A DNA stretch of 64,000 nt, taken from contig NZ_OZ007039.1 in the NCBI RefSeq assembly GCF_963931675.1, positions 433,657-497,656 on the forward strand, in the 5' to 3' direction. Source of the DNA: an uncultured Alistipes sp. (lineage in GTDB: Bacteria > Bacteroidota > Bacteroidia > Bacteroidales > Rikenellaceae). A model generated the notes under the pieces. That model saw only the letters and a program-made list of their open reading frames with translations. It was not told the DNA's origin and did not search any database. Positions 7,510-16,464 of this stretch are shown piece after piece. Every line of letters begins with the position of its first letter. Position 1 is the stretch's first letter. The position numbers and the translations under genes are program-made.

Positions 7510-9651
7510 TTAATTTTCTAATTTTTTAATTGTACCGCCATCAAAAATAACGGCAAGCGATGAGTGGAGATTGGTATACAGAGTGGTGATTTGCGGCTCG
7601 TCGGCAATGACGTGCAGGCTAACGCCACGGCGTTCAGCAGAGCAGTTGTAGGCACCGATGCTTCCGTCCGGGCGTTCAATAACAAAGGCGTTGCAAAGTA
7701 CGGTTTCAGCAATGAACTTGAAACACTCGTGCACGTCGTTATCCGACGATACAATGGTCTGCCAATCGGCAATCATTGGCACATACTGTTCGCCTATGAT
7801 GATTTGACGGTTAGGGTAACATTCTGGGTGCGGATTGCCGTAGGTGTCGTTGTCTGCTGTATATGCGTTGTCAGGTTCACACACCTGCACTGCCTGCACG
7901 AATGGATCGACGACAAAGGCCCAATTTAAGTCGCCTGTCTTGTGGTCGATGAGTGCGGCGAAAGCAGTTGCAGCGTCGAATGTTTCGCGAATCCACCGTT
8001 CCTCGCCGGTCAGCAGATAGGCGTAGTAGGTTGCATAGGCACGCCAGGCACTCCATCCATGTGGCGACGACAGCATGTTAGGCAGCATGAAGACATCGTA
8101 CTGTGCCTCCCAAAAACGCAGCGTGCCTCCGCGGCGTCGAGCATCAGATACCCGTAACTGCGTGAGACAGTCGTGACCATCGAGCAGTTTGAGCATGGCA
8201 TCAGTATAATATCGCCGGGTTTTGTAATCGTTGGTGCGCAGAGCAAGTTCGCCAAGTTGCAGAGCCGAGCAACTTATCATGCCGTCTTCGTAAGTCATCT
8301 GACCTTCAGTCTCTAAATTACCGTCGATGGCGGCGAGACGATCGATGGCGCGGTGAGCTGATGCTTCAAGTCGAGCCGCTTGTTTTTTTCGTCTTGCAGC
8401 GCGCTCGGCGTCGGCAAACTCAAGAAGGCTTTTTGCAGGATAGATAACAGAGGTATAGTCGGTATTTCCATTCATATATGCACCATCGGCACGCTGGCAA
8501 CTCATCAGATAGGCCGCGAGGCGCTCGCCCAGATCAAGATCGGCCTCATTACCATAGGCCATATATCGGTCGGCAAGCATGCCGATGGTCGATGAAACAT
8601 TCTGTATGCGATACTCATATTTGTACGGCCGTCCTGTTGAACGATCGAAAACCTTGTCGATTATCAGATCAAAACGGCTGTTGAGCACGCTATCGATTGC
8701 CGGATCGGGCATAATACGGGCAGCCTCAAAAGCAGAGTGGAAGCCATACCAACTCTCCACGTGAGACGTCGGTTTTTGCTTGTAGCGGTCAGCGGCGAGG
8801 CGTGCCAGACTGAGGGTTTTATGCCATGGATTGCGTACTGCAACACTTCCATTGGCCTGACGGCGGCCATCGCTCACTTCAACAGCCATGATACCGGGTT
8901 CTGTGGCGCGGAATCTACCGCGCCACAAGGTAGTATCGATTCTTTGTAAACATATCTTTTTACCTCCTACGGTCATCTCGGGCGCAGTGCCCCACACATC
9001 GATTATGAGCGTGTCTCCGGGTGCGCATGAAGTACGCTCCATTGCAATCACAGGCGCACCGGTATAGCGGTAGACTGTTTCTTCGAAGCCGTCGAGGCTA
9101 TCGAGATCGATGATTTTTACAATCCATGTACGTTCTTCACCCGGTTCAAGTTGCCATAGGTAAGGATGATGTTCGGGCAGAGGACCGCGGCAAAGCATAT
9201 CGAGGTTGAGACACTCTATGCGATGGCCGTAGAACCAATGCGGAGCCGGATCCTGATAGCCGAGGTTGTAGTCGAGACTCCACGATGCTATAGGGTCGGC
9301 CGACACTACGGCTTTTACCTTGCCGCCGGGCGACTGCATATAACCATAGAAATGGTCGGGCTCACACACAGCCAGAGTGGGAAAGAACTTGTCGTACCAA
9401 TCGGGATATTTGTCCATATACGTATCTACGCCGAGTTTGATACCAGCCTTGATGGGTTGGAAAGGCGTACGGCGTGTGTTACGCAGATGTAGTGTGACGA
9501 TCTCAACCCGGTCAGCACTATCTATCGTAATTGAGTATTCGATTCCTTCGGCAATGCTATCGCCCCCAGCCTCTATGGCATAGAACCGGTGTTCGGCTCC
9601 CGATACCATCAAAACAGCAGATAGTGCGATTAATGAAACGATATATTTCAT
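7510..9651 (-). CDS. unassigned secreted alpha/alpha-toroid glycosidase-like protein
   Basis: 713 residues with a signal peptide (MKYIVSLIALSAVLMVSG). I do not recognise a named family. The first ~290 residues look beta-rich. From about residue 290 there are repeated helical hairpins typical of an (alpha/alpha) toroid, with aromatic/acidic segments such as HVESWYGFHSAFEA, SCQRADGAYMNGNTDY and RFWEAQYDVFMLPNML. That fold is shared by many glycoside hydrolases and polysaccharide lyases. Its place between GH20 and GH123 in a tight operon (21 bp and 1 bp gaps) argues for a catalytic role on the same glycan. Catalytic residues cannot be assigned by eye. Confidence 0.6.
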   Translation of the reverse strand: MKYIVSLIALSAVLMVSGAEHRFYAIEAGGDSIAEGIEYSITIDSADRVEIVTLHLRNTRRTPFQPIKAGIKLGVDTYMDKYPDWYDKFFPTLAVCEPDHFYGYMQSPGGKVKAVVSADPIASWSLDYNLGYQDPAPHWFYGHRIECLNLDMLCRGPLPEHHPYLWQLEPGEERTWIVKIIDLDSLDGFEETVYRYTGAPVIAMERTSCAPGDTLIIDVWGTAPEMTVGGKKICLQRIDTTLWRGRFRATEPGIMAVEVSDGRRQANGSVAVRNPWHKTLSLARLAADRYKQKPTSHVESWYGFHSAFEAARIMPDPAIDSVLNSRFDLIIDKVFDRSTGRPYKYEYRIQNVSSTIGMLADRYMAYGNEADLDLGERLAAYLMSCQRADGAYMNGNTDYTSVIYPAKSLLEFADAERAARRKKQAARLEASAHRAIDRLAAIDGNLETEGQMTYEDGMISCSALQLGELALRTNDYKTRRYYTDAMLKLLDGHDCLTQLRVSDARRRGGTLRFWEAQYDVFMLPNMLSSPHGWSAWRAYATYYAYLLTGEERWIRETFDAATAFAALIDHKTGDLNWAFVVDPFVQAVQVCEPDNAYTADNDTYGNPHPECYPNRQIIIGEQYVPMIADWQTIVSSDNDVHECFKFIAETVLCNAFVIERPDGSIGAYNCSAERRGVSLHVIADEPQITTLYTNLHSSLAVIFDGGTIKKLEN

Positions 9652-9672
9652 CTATTGGAAAACGCTAAAAGA

Positions 9673-11280
9673 TTATTTATTTTCAAGAGGTCGATAACAG
9701 TATCCTTCAGCTTCGTAAAGTGGCAGAAGACATCTAAGCCGACCAATGAAAGCGTCAAAATCTTTCGGGGCGTCACACCATTGCAATTCAGCCAGTGCCG
9801 CCATGCGCGGAAGCGCCATATATTGCACTTCACGGAAGGAAGGGATGAACTCTGTCCACACATTACCCTGAACGCCGATTACATTTGCCGCTTGTGCGGG
9901 AGTGAAATATTCGGGCACGGGTCGATAGGCATATACCGAGTCGAGTGGAATTTTGCGCCAATAGGGGGCGCCTATGGTATCTCCTTCAGCATATTGGTAA
10001 TCGAAATAAAGATGCGTGTTGGGTACCTTGATTACACGGTAGCCATGTGTGGCGCCGTCCTGTCCGCCGTCTTGCGGGCCCCGCCACGACATTACTACGG
10101 CCGTAGTGTCGAAACCATTATCTATGATTTCATCCCAACCTATCACGCGGCGGCCTTTGGCTGCGAGTCGGTCGGCAGCATACTTCATGATATGGTTCTG
10201 AAGTTTTTGCTCGGCGGTACTATATGCGTCGTCCTTCAACCCTAACACATGTATTTTCGATTGACAGGCAGAGCATTTTTCCCACTTGCCATGGGGAACT
10301 TCGTCGCCGCCTATGTGTACATATTCAGACGGAAAAATATCGGTTACTTCGTCGAGGACTTCGTCGAGAAAAACATATACGTCCTCGTTGCCAGCACAAA
10401 GGATGTCGTCACTGACGCCCCAGCGACACATCACCTCGTAAGGGCCGCCGGTACAACCCAACGATGGATAGCTTGCGAGTGCCGCTGCCATATGTCCGGG
10501 CAGGTCTATTTCGGGAATTACCGTGATATGGCGGTCTGCGGCGTATGCCACGATGTCGCGCATCTCAGTTTGGGTAAAACAACCGCCGTAGGGAATGCTG
10601 TCGTATTTTTCGCTTGTGCCGATTATGGTGCCGCTGCGCACAGAGCCTATCTCAGCGAGTCTCGGTCGGCTTTTGATTTCCATTCGCCACCCCTGATCAT
10701 CGGTGAGATGCCAGTGGAAGTGATTGATGTTATGCAACGCCAGCATATCGATATACAACTTCACCGAATCGACAGGGAAGAAATGACGTGCGCAGTCGAG
10801 GTGGGCACCGCGGTAGGCAAAGCGCGGAGCATCCTCGATCATCACAGCAGGATAAAGCACATCTTCTCCCTTACCCCCGCGAATCGCCTTGCGCAAGGTT
10901 TGCAAGCCATAGAAAGTGCCCGCAGCATCAGCACCGTCAACCACTATGCTGTCGGCGGAAACCGTGATACGGTATCCTTCGTGAGTAGCATTGCAATTGG
11001 AAGCAGTGAGCCTTATATACCCTTTCGACGGTGCTTTGCCGATTATGGCTGGGCGGAAGCCCGTAAGAGTCTCAATATATCCGGCAAAAAGCTCAGCGTT
11101 GACAAACTGTGTACTGTCGGCAATCACAAGACAAGTCGAGGGAGTGAGGCGGAAGTCACCCCCACTACTTGTAAGTATAGAACAAGGCAGTGGCACTACG
11201 TTGTAGTCGGCTTCGACAGCCGTTCGGTGTGTACACGATGCAGCAACAGACAAAATAAGCGTATAGAGGAGTTTTTTCAT
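9673..11280 (-). CDS. GH20 beta-N-acetylhexosaminidase lipoprotein
   Basis: 535 residues with a lipobox-like N-terminus (LSVAASC, Cys16). A GH20b-type N-terminal domain (about 25-150) is followed by the TIM barrel. RGAHLDCARHFFPVD and HFHWHLTDDQGWRMEI are classic GH20 blocks, and HIGGDEVP carries the catalytic Asp326-Glu327 pair. The enzyme removes terminal beta-linked GlcNAc or GalNAc by substrate-assisted catalysis. Length is normal for a family member without extra binding modules. The 241-bp gap upstream is not a typical intergenic spacer: it contains the decayed 3' tail of the preceding gene and a hairpin. Confidence 0.93.
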   Translation of the reverse strand: MKKLLYTLILSVAASCTHRTAVEADYNVVPLPCSILTSSGGDFRLTPSTCLVIADSTQFVNAELFAGYIETLTGFRPAIIGKAPSKGYIRLTASNCNATHEGYRITVSADSIVVDGADAAGTFYGLQTLRKAIRGGKGEDVLYPAVMIEDAPRFAYRGAHLDCARHFFPVDSVKLYIDMLALHNINHFHWHLTDDQGWRMEIKSRPRLAEIGSVRSGTIIGTSEKYDSIPYGGCFTQTEMRDIVAYAADRHITVIPEIDLPGHMAAALASYPSLGCTGGPYEVMCRWGVSDDILCAGNEDVYVFLDEVLDEVTDIFPSEYVHIGGDEVPHGKWEKCSACQSKIHVLGLKDDAYSTAEQKLQNHIMKYAADRLAAKGRRVIGWDEIIDNGFDTTAVVMSWRGPQDGGQDGATHGYRVIKVPNTHLYFDYQYAEGDTIGAPYWRKIPLDSVYAYRPVPEYFTPAQAANVIGVQGNVWTEFIPSFREVQYMALPRMAALAELQWCDAPKDFDAFIGRLRCLLPLYEAEGYCYRPLENK

Positions 11281-11292
11281 AAGTATTCAAAA

Positions 11293-11338
11293 ACATATCC
11301 ATACCGTATAATTCATGCTTCACACGGCATGGATATGT
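11293..11338 (-). terminator. intra-operon hairpin before the GH20 gene
   Basis: Arms 11293-11306 and 11325-11338 pair at 13 of 14 positions around an 18-nt loop. On the minus strand the stem is followed by TTTT only a few bases before the GH20 start codon. It may act as a partial terminator or an RNA processing/stability element that separates the binding genes from the enzyme genes. Inferred from structure only. Confidence 0.4.
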
Positions 11339-11349
11339 GGTGATATTTG

Positions 11350-11521
11350 TTATAAAATAACCACCTTGCACACGGCAGAGCCACGGCACTTGATGTTGAC
11401 ATCCTTAACGGAACCAACTGCATACGCCTAAATCGAAGTATTCTGCAAATACGTAGCTATCAGTGGCGATGCTGTCGATGCCTGCCTACATGTTTTCGGT
11501 GATTGTCATTTTTGCAGATTG
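11350..11521 (-). pseudogene. decayed C-terminal tail of the GH27-like gene
   Basis: Reading on past the TGA stop of the GH27-like gene in the same frame gives ...AGIDSIATDSYVFAEYFDLG, broken by an in-frame TAG. A different frame then gives VNIKCRGSAVCKVVIL followed by a stop at 11350-11352. Together these resemble the short C-terminal module (EYFDLQG...IK..G....KVV) found at the end of many secreted Bacteroidetes proteins. The gene therefore seems to have lost its native C-terminus through two stops and a frameshift. The motif identification is by eye. Confidence 0.6.
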
Positions 11522-12313
11522 TCAGTTACTTTTATACGTGACGATCGCTTTGGTAATACCATCGATATATTTTATGGTCCAGACTCCGGCATAGGGAATG
11601 TTGAGATAGCAATTGTTTTTCAAATCCTGAGGTTTGCCCCACGCAGATTCTTCCATGGAAAGAGGTATGATGGATGTGCCATTGATTGGTCCGTCGGGGT
11701 TCCAAAGGGTTCCGTCGGCCTCTCCGGCAGCTATTTGTTCCGGAGTTGCGGTATATACGTTCAGCGACTCTTGCTGTGTTGTTGTGATCACGAGTGTGGC
11801 TTCGCCGTCGATAACATCGACTACCGCCTTCGGATTCTTCGGATCCGAGTTAGTGACCATACCGTTTACATCGACATTCGACCCCAGCAAATAGATTTTT
11901 TCAGGCGTATCGGGGCGAGGAGCAGCCTTATACGTAACAATTGCTTTGGAGATATCGTCGGTGTATTTTATGGTCCAGATTCCGGCACAGGGTATGTCAA
12001 GGAAACTGTTGTTTTTCACGAACTGAATTCTGCCCCATGCAGATTCTTCCATGGAAAGAGGTATGATGGATGTGCCATTGATTGGTCCGTCGGGGTTCCA
12101 AAGGGTTCCGTCGGCCTCTCCGGCAGCTATTTGTTCCGGAGTTGCGGTATATACGTTCAGCGATTCTTTTTGGGTGGTTGTGATCACGAGTGTGGCTTCG
12201 CCGTCGATAACATCGACTACCGCCGTCGGATTCTTCGGATCACAGTTAGTAACCATGCCGTTTACATCGACATTCGATCCCAGCAAATAGATTTTTTCAG
12301 GTACATCGGTACC
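11522..12313 (-). repeat. tandem 396-bp direct repeat encoding two binding modules
   Basis: Two units with an exact 396-bp (132-codon) period, about 11522-11917 and 11918-12313. The block 11643-11767 is identical base for base to 12039-12163 (125 bp), and most of the rest differs only by scattered substitutions. The lack of synonymous change in that block implies a very recent duplication or ongoing gene conversion. It may also allow copy-number slippage. Confidence 0.9.
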
Positions 12314-13768
12314 CTGTGTGTCATTTGTTAGTTTTACGATTTTACAGCCATGAGCAGGCACGGTTGGGTGCAGTTCGGAAGCCATACCTTCGTTGGCGTG
12401 ACGCCAAAGGTCACGTACCTTGTATTCGCCGGAAAGACCGAGTTCAGAGAGATGCAGAGAAAATTCCTTGGGCTCGTCCTCCCGGTTGAAAAAGCCCACA
12501 ATATGGCTACCGTCGGTCATGGTACCGTGCCATATATTGCTGCCTTGGCTATTAAGGGTTTTGTCGAGTGGATGACCGACAAAACGGTCGGTGTTGAGAG
12601 CCAGCATCTCGATGTTTGTATAAAAGCGTAAATTATCGCCGATGGTCGTGGGTCGGTCGCTAGCAGCAATGGGGCCGCCAGCAAGCAGTTGCAACGAAAT
12701 TACAAACTCTTTCTCAGCATCGGAGGCGTAAGTATTGAGACGTGTGAAGTCACCGTCGAGTATCACCTTACCTTTGCCGGCGAGGTGACTCCAGTAGGTG
12801 AAACCGTCGAATTGATTCCGGCAATTAGGCCAATTGGGCCAACTCTTGCCTCTCTCATAGCCGGAAGTAAAACTCCATGTCCCATCCCATGTATCGCTTA
12901 CTATACGAAACATGTTGCCGTATTTCGACTCAAGTTCAGCGTCGTTGTAGAGGTTGGGCATTACAAGTGAGAGAAAGATACCGTACTTTTTAGCCGACTC
13001 GGCGCACCATGATAGTGCTTTGGCATAGTTCACACGACCGTAACCGGGACCACAATAGTCTTGTTCGAGACGGCTGTAACCATCCTCATACCAGTTGAGG
13101 AAATCCATACGAATCATGTCGACACCCATTTCATGATAGTATTTAAAGAAACCGTCGATCCATTCGCGTGCGCCCGGGTGTGTAGCCAGTCCCCAAACAT
13201 GCCATTTGTCCTGATGACCGGGGTGCTCCACAAAATCATCGCTATTAGGGTCATAGATCAGCGAGCCTGCGGTATACTGCGTTCCCGGTATCAGTACATC
13301 TTTGTCACAGTGTATCCACATGGGGTTGTCGTAAATACCTACGCGTATGCCACGCTCATGCGCTGCTTCGACCAAATCCTTTAAAGCCAGCGATGATTGG
13401 TGAGTCATGTACGGCGAACCATTTTCAGCGCGGAATGTGCCGGAACCGTCTGTACACACCATGTCGTAACCATAGGGCAGCAACTCTTTCTTTACCCAGT
13501 CTAGCACTTCTATCCATTGTTCGAGAGTATATACGCACTCATCAGGGCCGCGGCCTTCGGATTCGCCGGTTTTCATATATTCGTATATAGACCAGTATAG
13601 AGGTGCCTTATAAGAGTGCATATCCTCTATCTGTGGGAGCGGCGGCAGTGAGACTTTATCGTAACTCGACGGGGCCTTCATTTCGTTGAAACCGTTATCC
13701 TTGCAGGCGCCCACCAACAATATGGCACACAAAGCCAATACCAATACAGTTATATATTTTACTTTCAT
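11522..13768 (-). CDS. GH27/GH36-like alpha-galactosidase lipoprotein with two C-terminal binding repeats
   Basis: The chosen start (MKVKYITVLVLALCAILLVGAC) gives 748 residues with a lipobox; an in-frame Met four codons upstream is less likely. Residues ~45-400 form a clan GH-D-type TIM barrel: GYDMVCTDGSG, HERGIRVGIYDNP, and MGVDMIRMDFLNW with the probable nucleophile Asp; VSDTWDG may hold the acid/base. A beta domain follows. Residues ~489-620 and ~621-748 are two almost identical 132-residue modules (PEKIYLLGSNVDVNG... to ...AIVTYK) resembling SusE/SusF starch-binding domains, so the enzyme is probably surface-anchored and glycan-binding. The native C-terminal tail is decayed downstream. 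The exact GH family is uncertain. Confidence 0.8.
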   Translation of the reverse strand: MKVKYITVLVLALCAILLVGACKDNGFNEMKAPSSYDKVSLPPLPQIEDMHSYKAPLYWSIYEYMKTGESEGRGPDECVYTLEQWIEVLDWVKKELLPYGYDMVCTDGSGTFRAENGSPYMTHQSSLALKDLVEAAHERGIRVGIYDNPMWIHCDKDVLIPGTQYTAGSLIYDPNSDDFVEHPGHQDKWHVWGLATHPGAREWIDGFFKYYHEMGVDMIRMDFLNWYEDGYSRLEQDYCGPGYGRVNYAKALSWCAESAKKYGIFLSLVMPNLYNDAELESKYGNMFRIVSDTWDGTWSFTSGYERGKSWPNWPNCRNQFDGFTYWSHLAGKGKVILDGDFTRLNTYASDAEKEFVISLQLLAGGPIAASDRPTTIGDNLRFYTNIEMLALNTDRFVGHPLDKTLNSQGSNIWHGTMTDGSHIVGFFNREDEPKEFSLHLSELGLSGEYKVRDLWRHANEGMASELHPTVPAHGCKIVKLTNDTQGTDVPEKIYLLGSNVDVNGMVTNCDPKNPTAVVDVIDGEATLVITTTQKESLNVYTATPEQIAAGEADGTLWNPDGPINGTSIIPLSMEESAWGRIQFVKNNSFLDIPCAGIWTIKYTDDISKAIVTYKAAPRPDTPEKIYLLGSNVDVNGMVTNSDPKNPKAVVDVIDGEATLVITTTQQESLNVYTATPEQIAAGEADGTLWNPDGPINGTSIIPLSMEESAWGKPQDLKNNCYLNIPYAGVWTIKYIDGITKAIVTYKSN

Positions 13769-13846
13769 GTCGTTATCCAATGTAGTTTCTATTTAAGATT
13801 CATTTGGGAGGTCTTTATGAAATATTTACCAGCCTCGACCTACCAG

Positions 13847-14692
13847 TTATTCTTCGTCCACCTTGCCGTCATATATACTGCTATAGGTGTTGTTGCCAAG
13901 GTTAAAACTGAGAGTGTAGTAGCCGCGTGTGGTCACTTTCCACTGTTCATCGGGAGCGTCGCGGCGCGGGGCCTGCATGGGTCTGTCGACGATGGTCTCC
14001 GTACCGATTTCCTCTCCATCGACTAGGGGATGCACAAAGGGTTGAGCCCAAGTACCTATTTCGAAGCAGAGTTTAAATGTACCCGGATTGAGGATACCAC
14101 GATAGATATACACGTTAGCTTTATCTTCAGAAGGGATGAGCTGGTCAGGATTGTTTATATCCCAATCGGGATTGTTAGGCGTAACGTCGCCGATAAGGTA
14201 TACGTTGCTCAACGGCTCTTCGGGCTGCTCACCTTCGTAGATGCTGCTCCATGTGAAGTCTCTTAAGTCGAACGTCAGCGTATACACGCCGCTATCTGTC
14301 ACTTTCCAAAGTTCGTCTTCTCCACCTTTTCGCGGTGATTGCATCTTTTTATCGGTTACATTCTGGGTACCGATAGGTTCATTGTTAATCATGGGGTGAA
14401 TGAAAGGTTGTGCCCATGTACCGGTTTTGAAGCAAAGTTTAAATGTCCCCGGATTGAGAACGCCCTGATACGTCCACAAGTAAGGGTCTTCTTCCGACTG
14501 GACAAGCAGGTCGGGTTTATCGATGTCCCATGTCGGATTATTGGGCGTGGTATTACCGACAAGGTAAAGCGCCTTGACTTTCGATGGCAACTCGCCGCTG
14601 AGTACCTTCAGTTCTTTCTCGCCTTCGCATGCCGTGGCGACAAAGAGACACAAGGCTACTGACGACAAAAGTATATGCTTGATTTTAAACAT
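13847..14692 (-). CDS. SusE/SusF-like surface glycan-binding lipoprotein
   Basis: 281 residues with a lipoprotein signal (SSVALCLFVATAC, Cys22). After a linker there are two homologous SusE/F-type domains of about 120 residues. Each opens with a LVGNTTPNNPTWDI or LIGDVTPNNPDWDI motif, contains NPGTFKLCF.IGTWAQPF, and ends in WKVT..G.YTL.F.L. Each aromatic-rich module probably binds sugar at the outer membrane surface. It is the third gene of PUL 1, 19 bp after susD, the usual position for this role. Its modules are related to those appended to the GH27-like enzyme. Likely ligand: the alpha-Gal/GalNAc-containing PUL substrate (inference). Confidence 0.85.
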   Translation of the reverse strand: MFKIKHILLSSVALCLFVATACEGEKELKVLSGELPSKVKALYLVGNTTPNNPTWDIDKPDLLVQSEEDPYLWTYQGVLNPGTFKLCFKTGTWAQPFIHPMINNEPIGTQNVTDKKMQSPRKGGEDELWKVTDSGVYTLTFDLRDFTWSSIYEGEQPEEPLSNVYLIGDVTPNNPDWDINNPDQLIPSEDKANVYIYRGILNPGTFKLCFEIGTWAQPFVHPLVDGEEIGTETIVDRPMQAPRRDAPDEQWKVTTRGYYTLSFNLGNNTYSSIYDGKVDEE

Positions 14693-14711
14693 CGTAAATG
14701 CTATTTTAGAA

Positions 14712-16445
14712 TTAATATCCGGGATTCTGTTTCAAATTGCTGTTGGTATTAAGCACCTGTGTGGTCAGTGGGAAAATCTGATAATGGTCGTCGGCGTCGG
14801 GATTCTTGTCCCACCAGCGGCCTGTCGAAAATTTGCCGAAGCGTATGAGGTCGGTGCGCCGACGTCCTTCAGCAAGAAACTCGCGGCCCCACTCATCGAG
14901 CATCTCGTCCATATCGAGTTCAGCTTCGCCTTCGGGTGCGTAGAGTACGGTGCTGTAATTCTTTTCAGGATAATAGCGGCGGCGAACGGTATTGAGCAAC
15001 TTGGCTGCGGCATCAATTTCGCCTTTGCGGAGTTTGCACTCTGCAAGCGAGTAGATTATCTCTGGAAGACGTATTTCAGCGTAGTCACTTTCGAGTTGGC
15101 CCTCGTCACTGTCGGCATAGAACGGATATTTGGCGAAATGCCATCCAGAATTATGGTCACCGGTACTGAGATTGCTTTCCTTGTTGTTGGGCCACTGGGT
15201 CGGAGCCAAGTCGTGGAAAAGGCCGACAGCGTCGCGAATATAGATCGTATAGTTCTGTCCTGTGGCCGTGAGACGTTTCGTTTTGCCGTCTTCCTGATAT
15301 TCAAGATAGCCATAGACGAACATGCCTTCGCGCCTGCTGTTGCCGAGATTGCGATATTTTACCATTCGGCAGTCGTCGGGGTATTTGCGGAACTTGTTCA
15401 CGGTCATGCCTAACTCATAGTTGTAGAGTTTGCCGTAGAGGTCGTAACTGGGCGAACAGGCGAACTGGGAATTGTGTGTACCGGCCTTGCATCTAATGTC
15501 GCCGAAATACTTATTCGAGTTATGAGGTACGGTACACCAGTGGGTTTCCTGCTGATAAGCCCAATAGGTATATCCTCCCGACGATGGGAAGCCAAAAATC
15601 ATTTCATCGCTGGTGTCGTTGTTCCAATCGAATACGGCATCCCAGCGGTCTTCGACTTTGTAGGGCCCGTATTCACCGTCGAGGATTCGTTGTGCATACT
15701 TTGCGCAGTCATCATAGCGGTCTTCGCCAATCCATGCTTCCGCGTTGAGGTAGAGACGCACAAGCAATGCGGCAACGCCAGCCTTGGTCCAGCGTCCCTG
15801 AACATTTGACTGACTACCGAGACTCTGTTTCTGCTCGATAGGGTCGAGACATTCGAGAAGCTCTTTTTCTATGAACCTGAAGGTTTCTGTGGGAGGAGCC
15901 TGTTTGATATCTTTGGGCAACGATTTGCTGAAATCCGTCCAAATGGGGATATTGCGGAATGCATCGAAGAGCTGAATGTAAAACCATGCACGAAGAGCGC
16001 GTGCCTGCGCAGTAAAATTGTTGAAATCAGCTCTGGTAAGGCCGAAATCGTTTGGATTGAGACGCGCGAGTTCTTCAATGACGAAATTACACTCACCCAC
16101 GCCCTGAAACCCGGCAACCCACATTCCGCCGATATGGGTATAATAAGGGGCATATTGATCATATTGGTGATATTGCAACATACGCCATACGCCGCTGTCG
16201 TCCCACCAGCCGTCACGTTGCGGAGTAATCAACTGGTCGCCGGTCAACTCCTGTGGGGTATGGAATTGAGTAACTGTCCAATAGGCGTGTTCGAAAGGGC
16301 GATAGACCACACGTTTGACGTCGAGTGCGGTATGATAGTAATTCTGCGTACCTACAGAACTATAGAGGGTCTCGTCAAGGTCGGTGCATCCCGCAAGGAC
16401 GCCACAGACCACTATCGTTGATAGTATATTGCGGATTAATTTCAT
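14712..16445 (-). CDS. SusD/RagB-family glycan-binding lipoprotein
   Basis: 577 residues with a lipoprotein signal (STIVVCGVLAGC). It has typical SusD features: N-terminal YHTALDVKRVVYRPFEHAYW, helical TPR-like parts (LRAWFYIQLFDAFRNIPIWTD is a hallmark block), and a C-terminal region with IRLPEIIYSLAECKLRKGEI and EFLAEGRRRTDLIRFGKF. It caps the SusC barrel at the outer membrane and passes glycan to it. It starts 19 bp after susC and is certainly co-transcribed with it. Confidence 0.95.
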   Translation of the reverse strand: MKLIRNILSTIVVCGVLAGCTDLDETLYSSVGTQNYYHTALDVKRVVYRPFEHAYWTVTQFHTPQELTGDQLITPQRDGWWDDSGVWRMLQYHQYDQYAPYYTHIGGMWVAGFQGVGECNFVIEELARLNPNDFGLTRADFNNFTAQARALRAWFYIQLFDAFRNIPIWTDFSKSLPKDIKQAPPTETFRFIEKELLECLDPIEQKQSLGSQSNVQGRWTKAGVAALLVRLYLNAEAWIGEDRYDDCAKYAQRILDGEYGPYKVEDRWDAVFDWNNDTSDEMIFGFPSSGGYTYWAYQQETHWCTVPHNSNKYFGDIRCKAGTHNSQFACSPSYDLYGKLYNYELGMTVNKFRKYPDDCRMVKYRNLGNSRREGMFVYGYLEYQEDGKTKRLTATGQNYTIYIRDAVGLFHDLAPTQWPNNKESNLSTGDHNSGWHFAKYPFYADSDEGQLESDYAEIRLPEIIYSLAECKLRKGEIDAAAKLLNTVRRRYYPEKNYSTVLYAPEGEAELDMDEMLDEWGREFLAEGRRRTDLIRFGKFSTGRWWDKNPDADDHYQIFPLTTQVLNTNSNLKQNPGY

Positions 16446-16464
16446 GGTCGTTTGATAGTGATGA

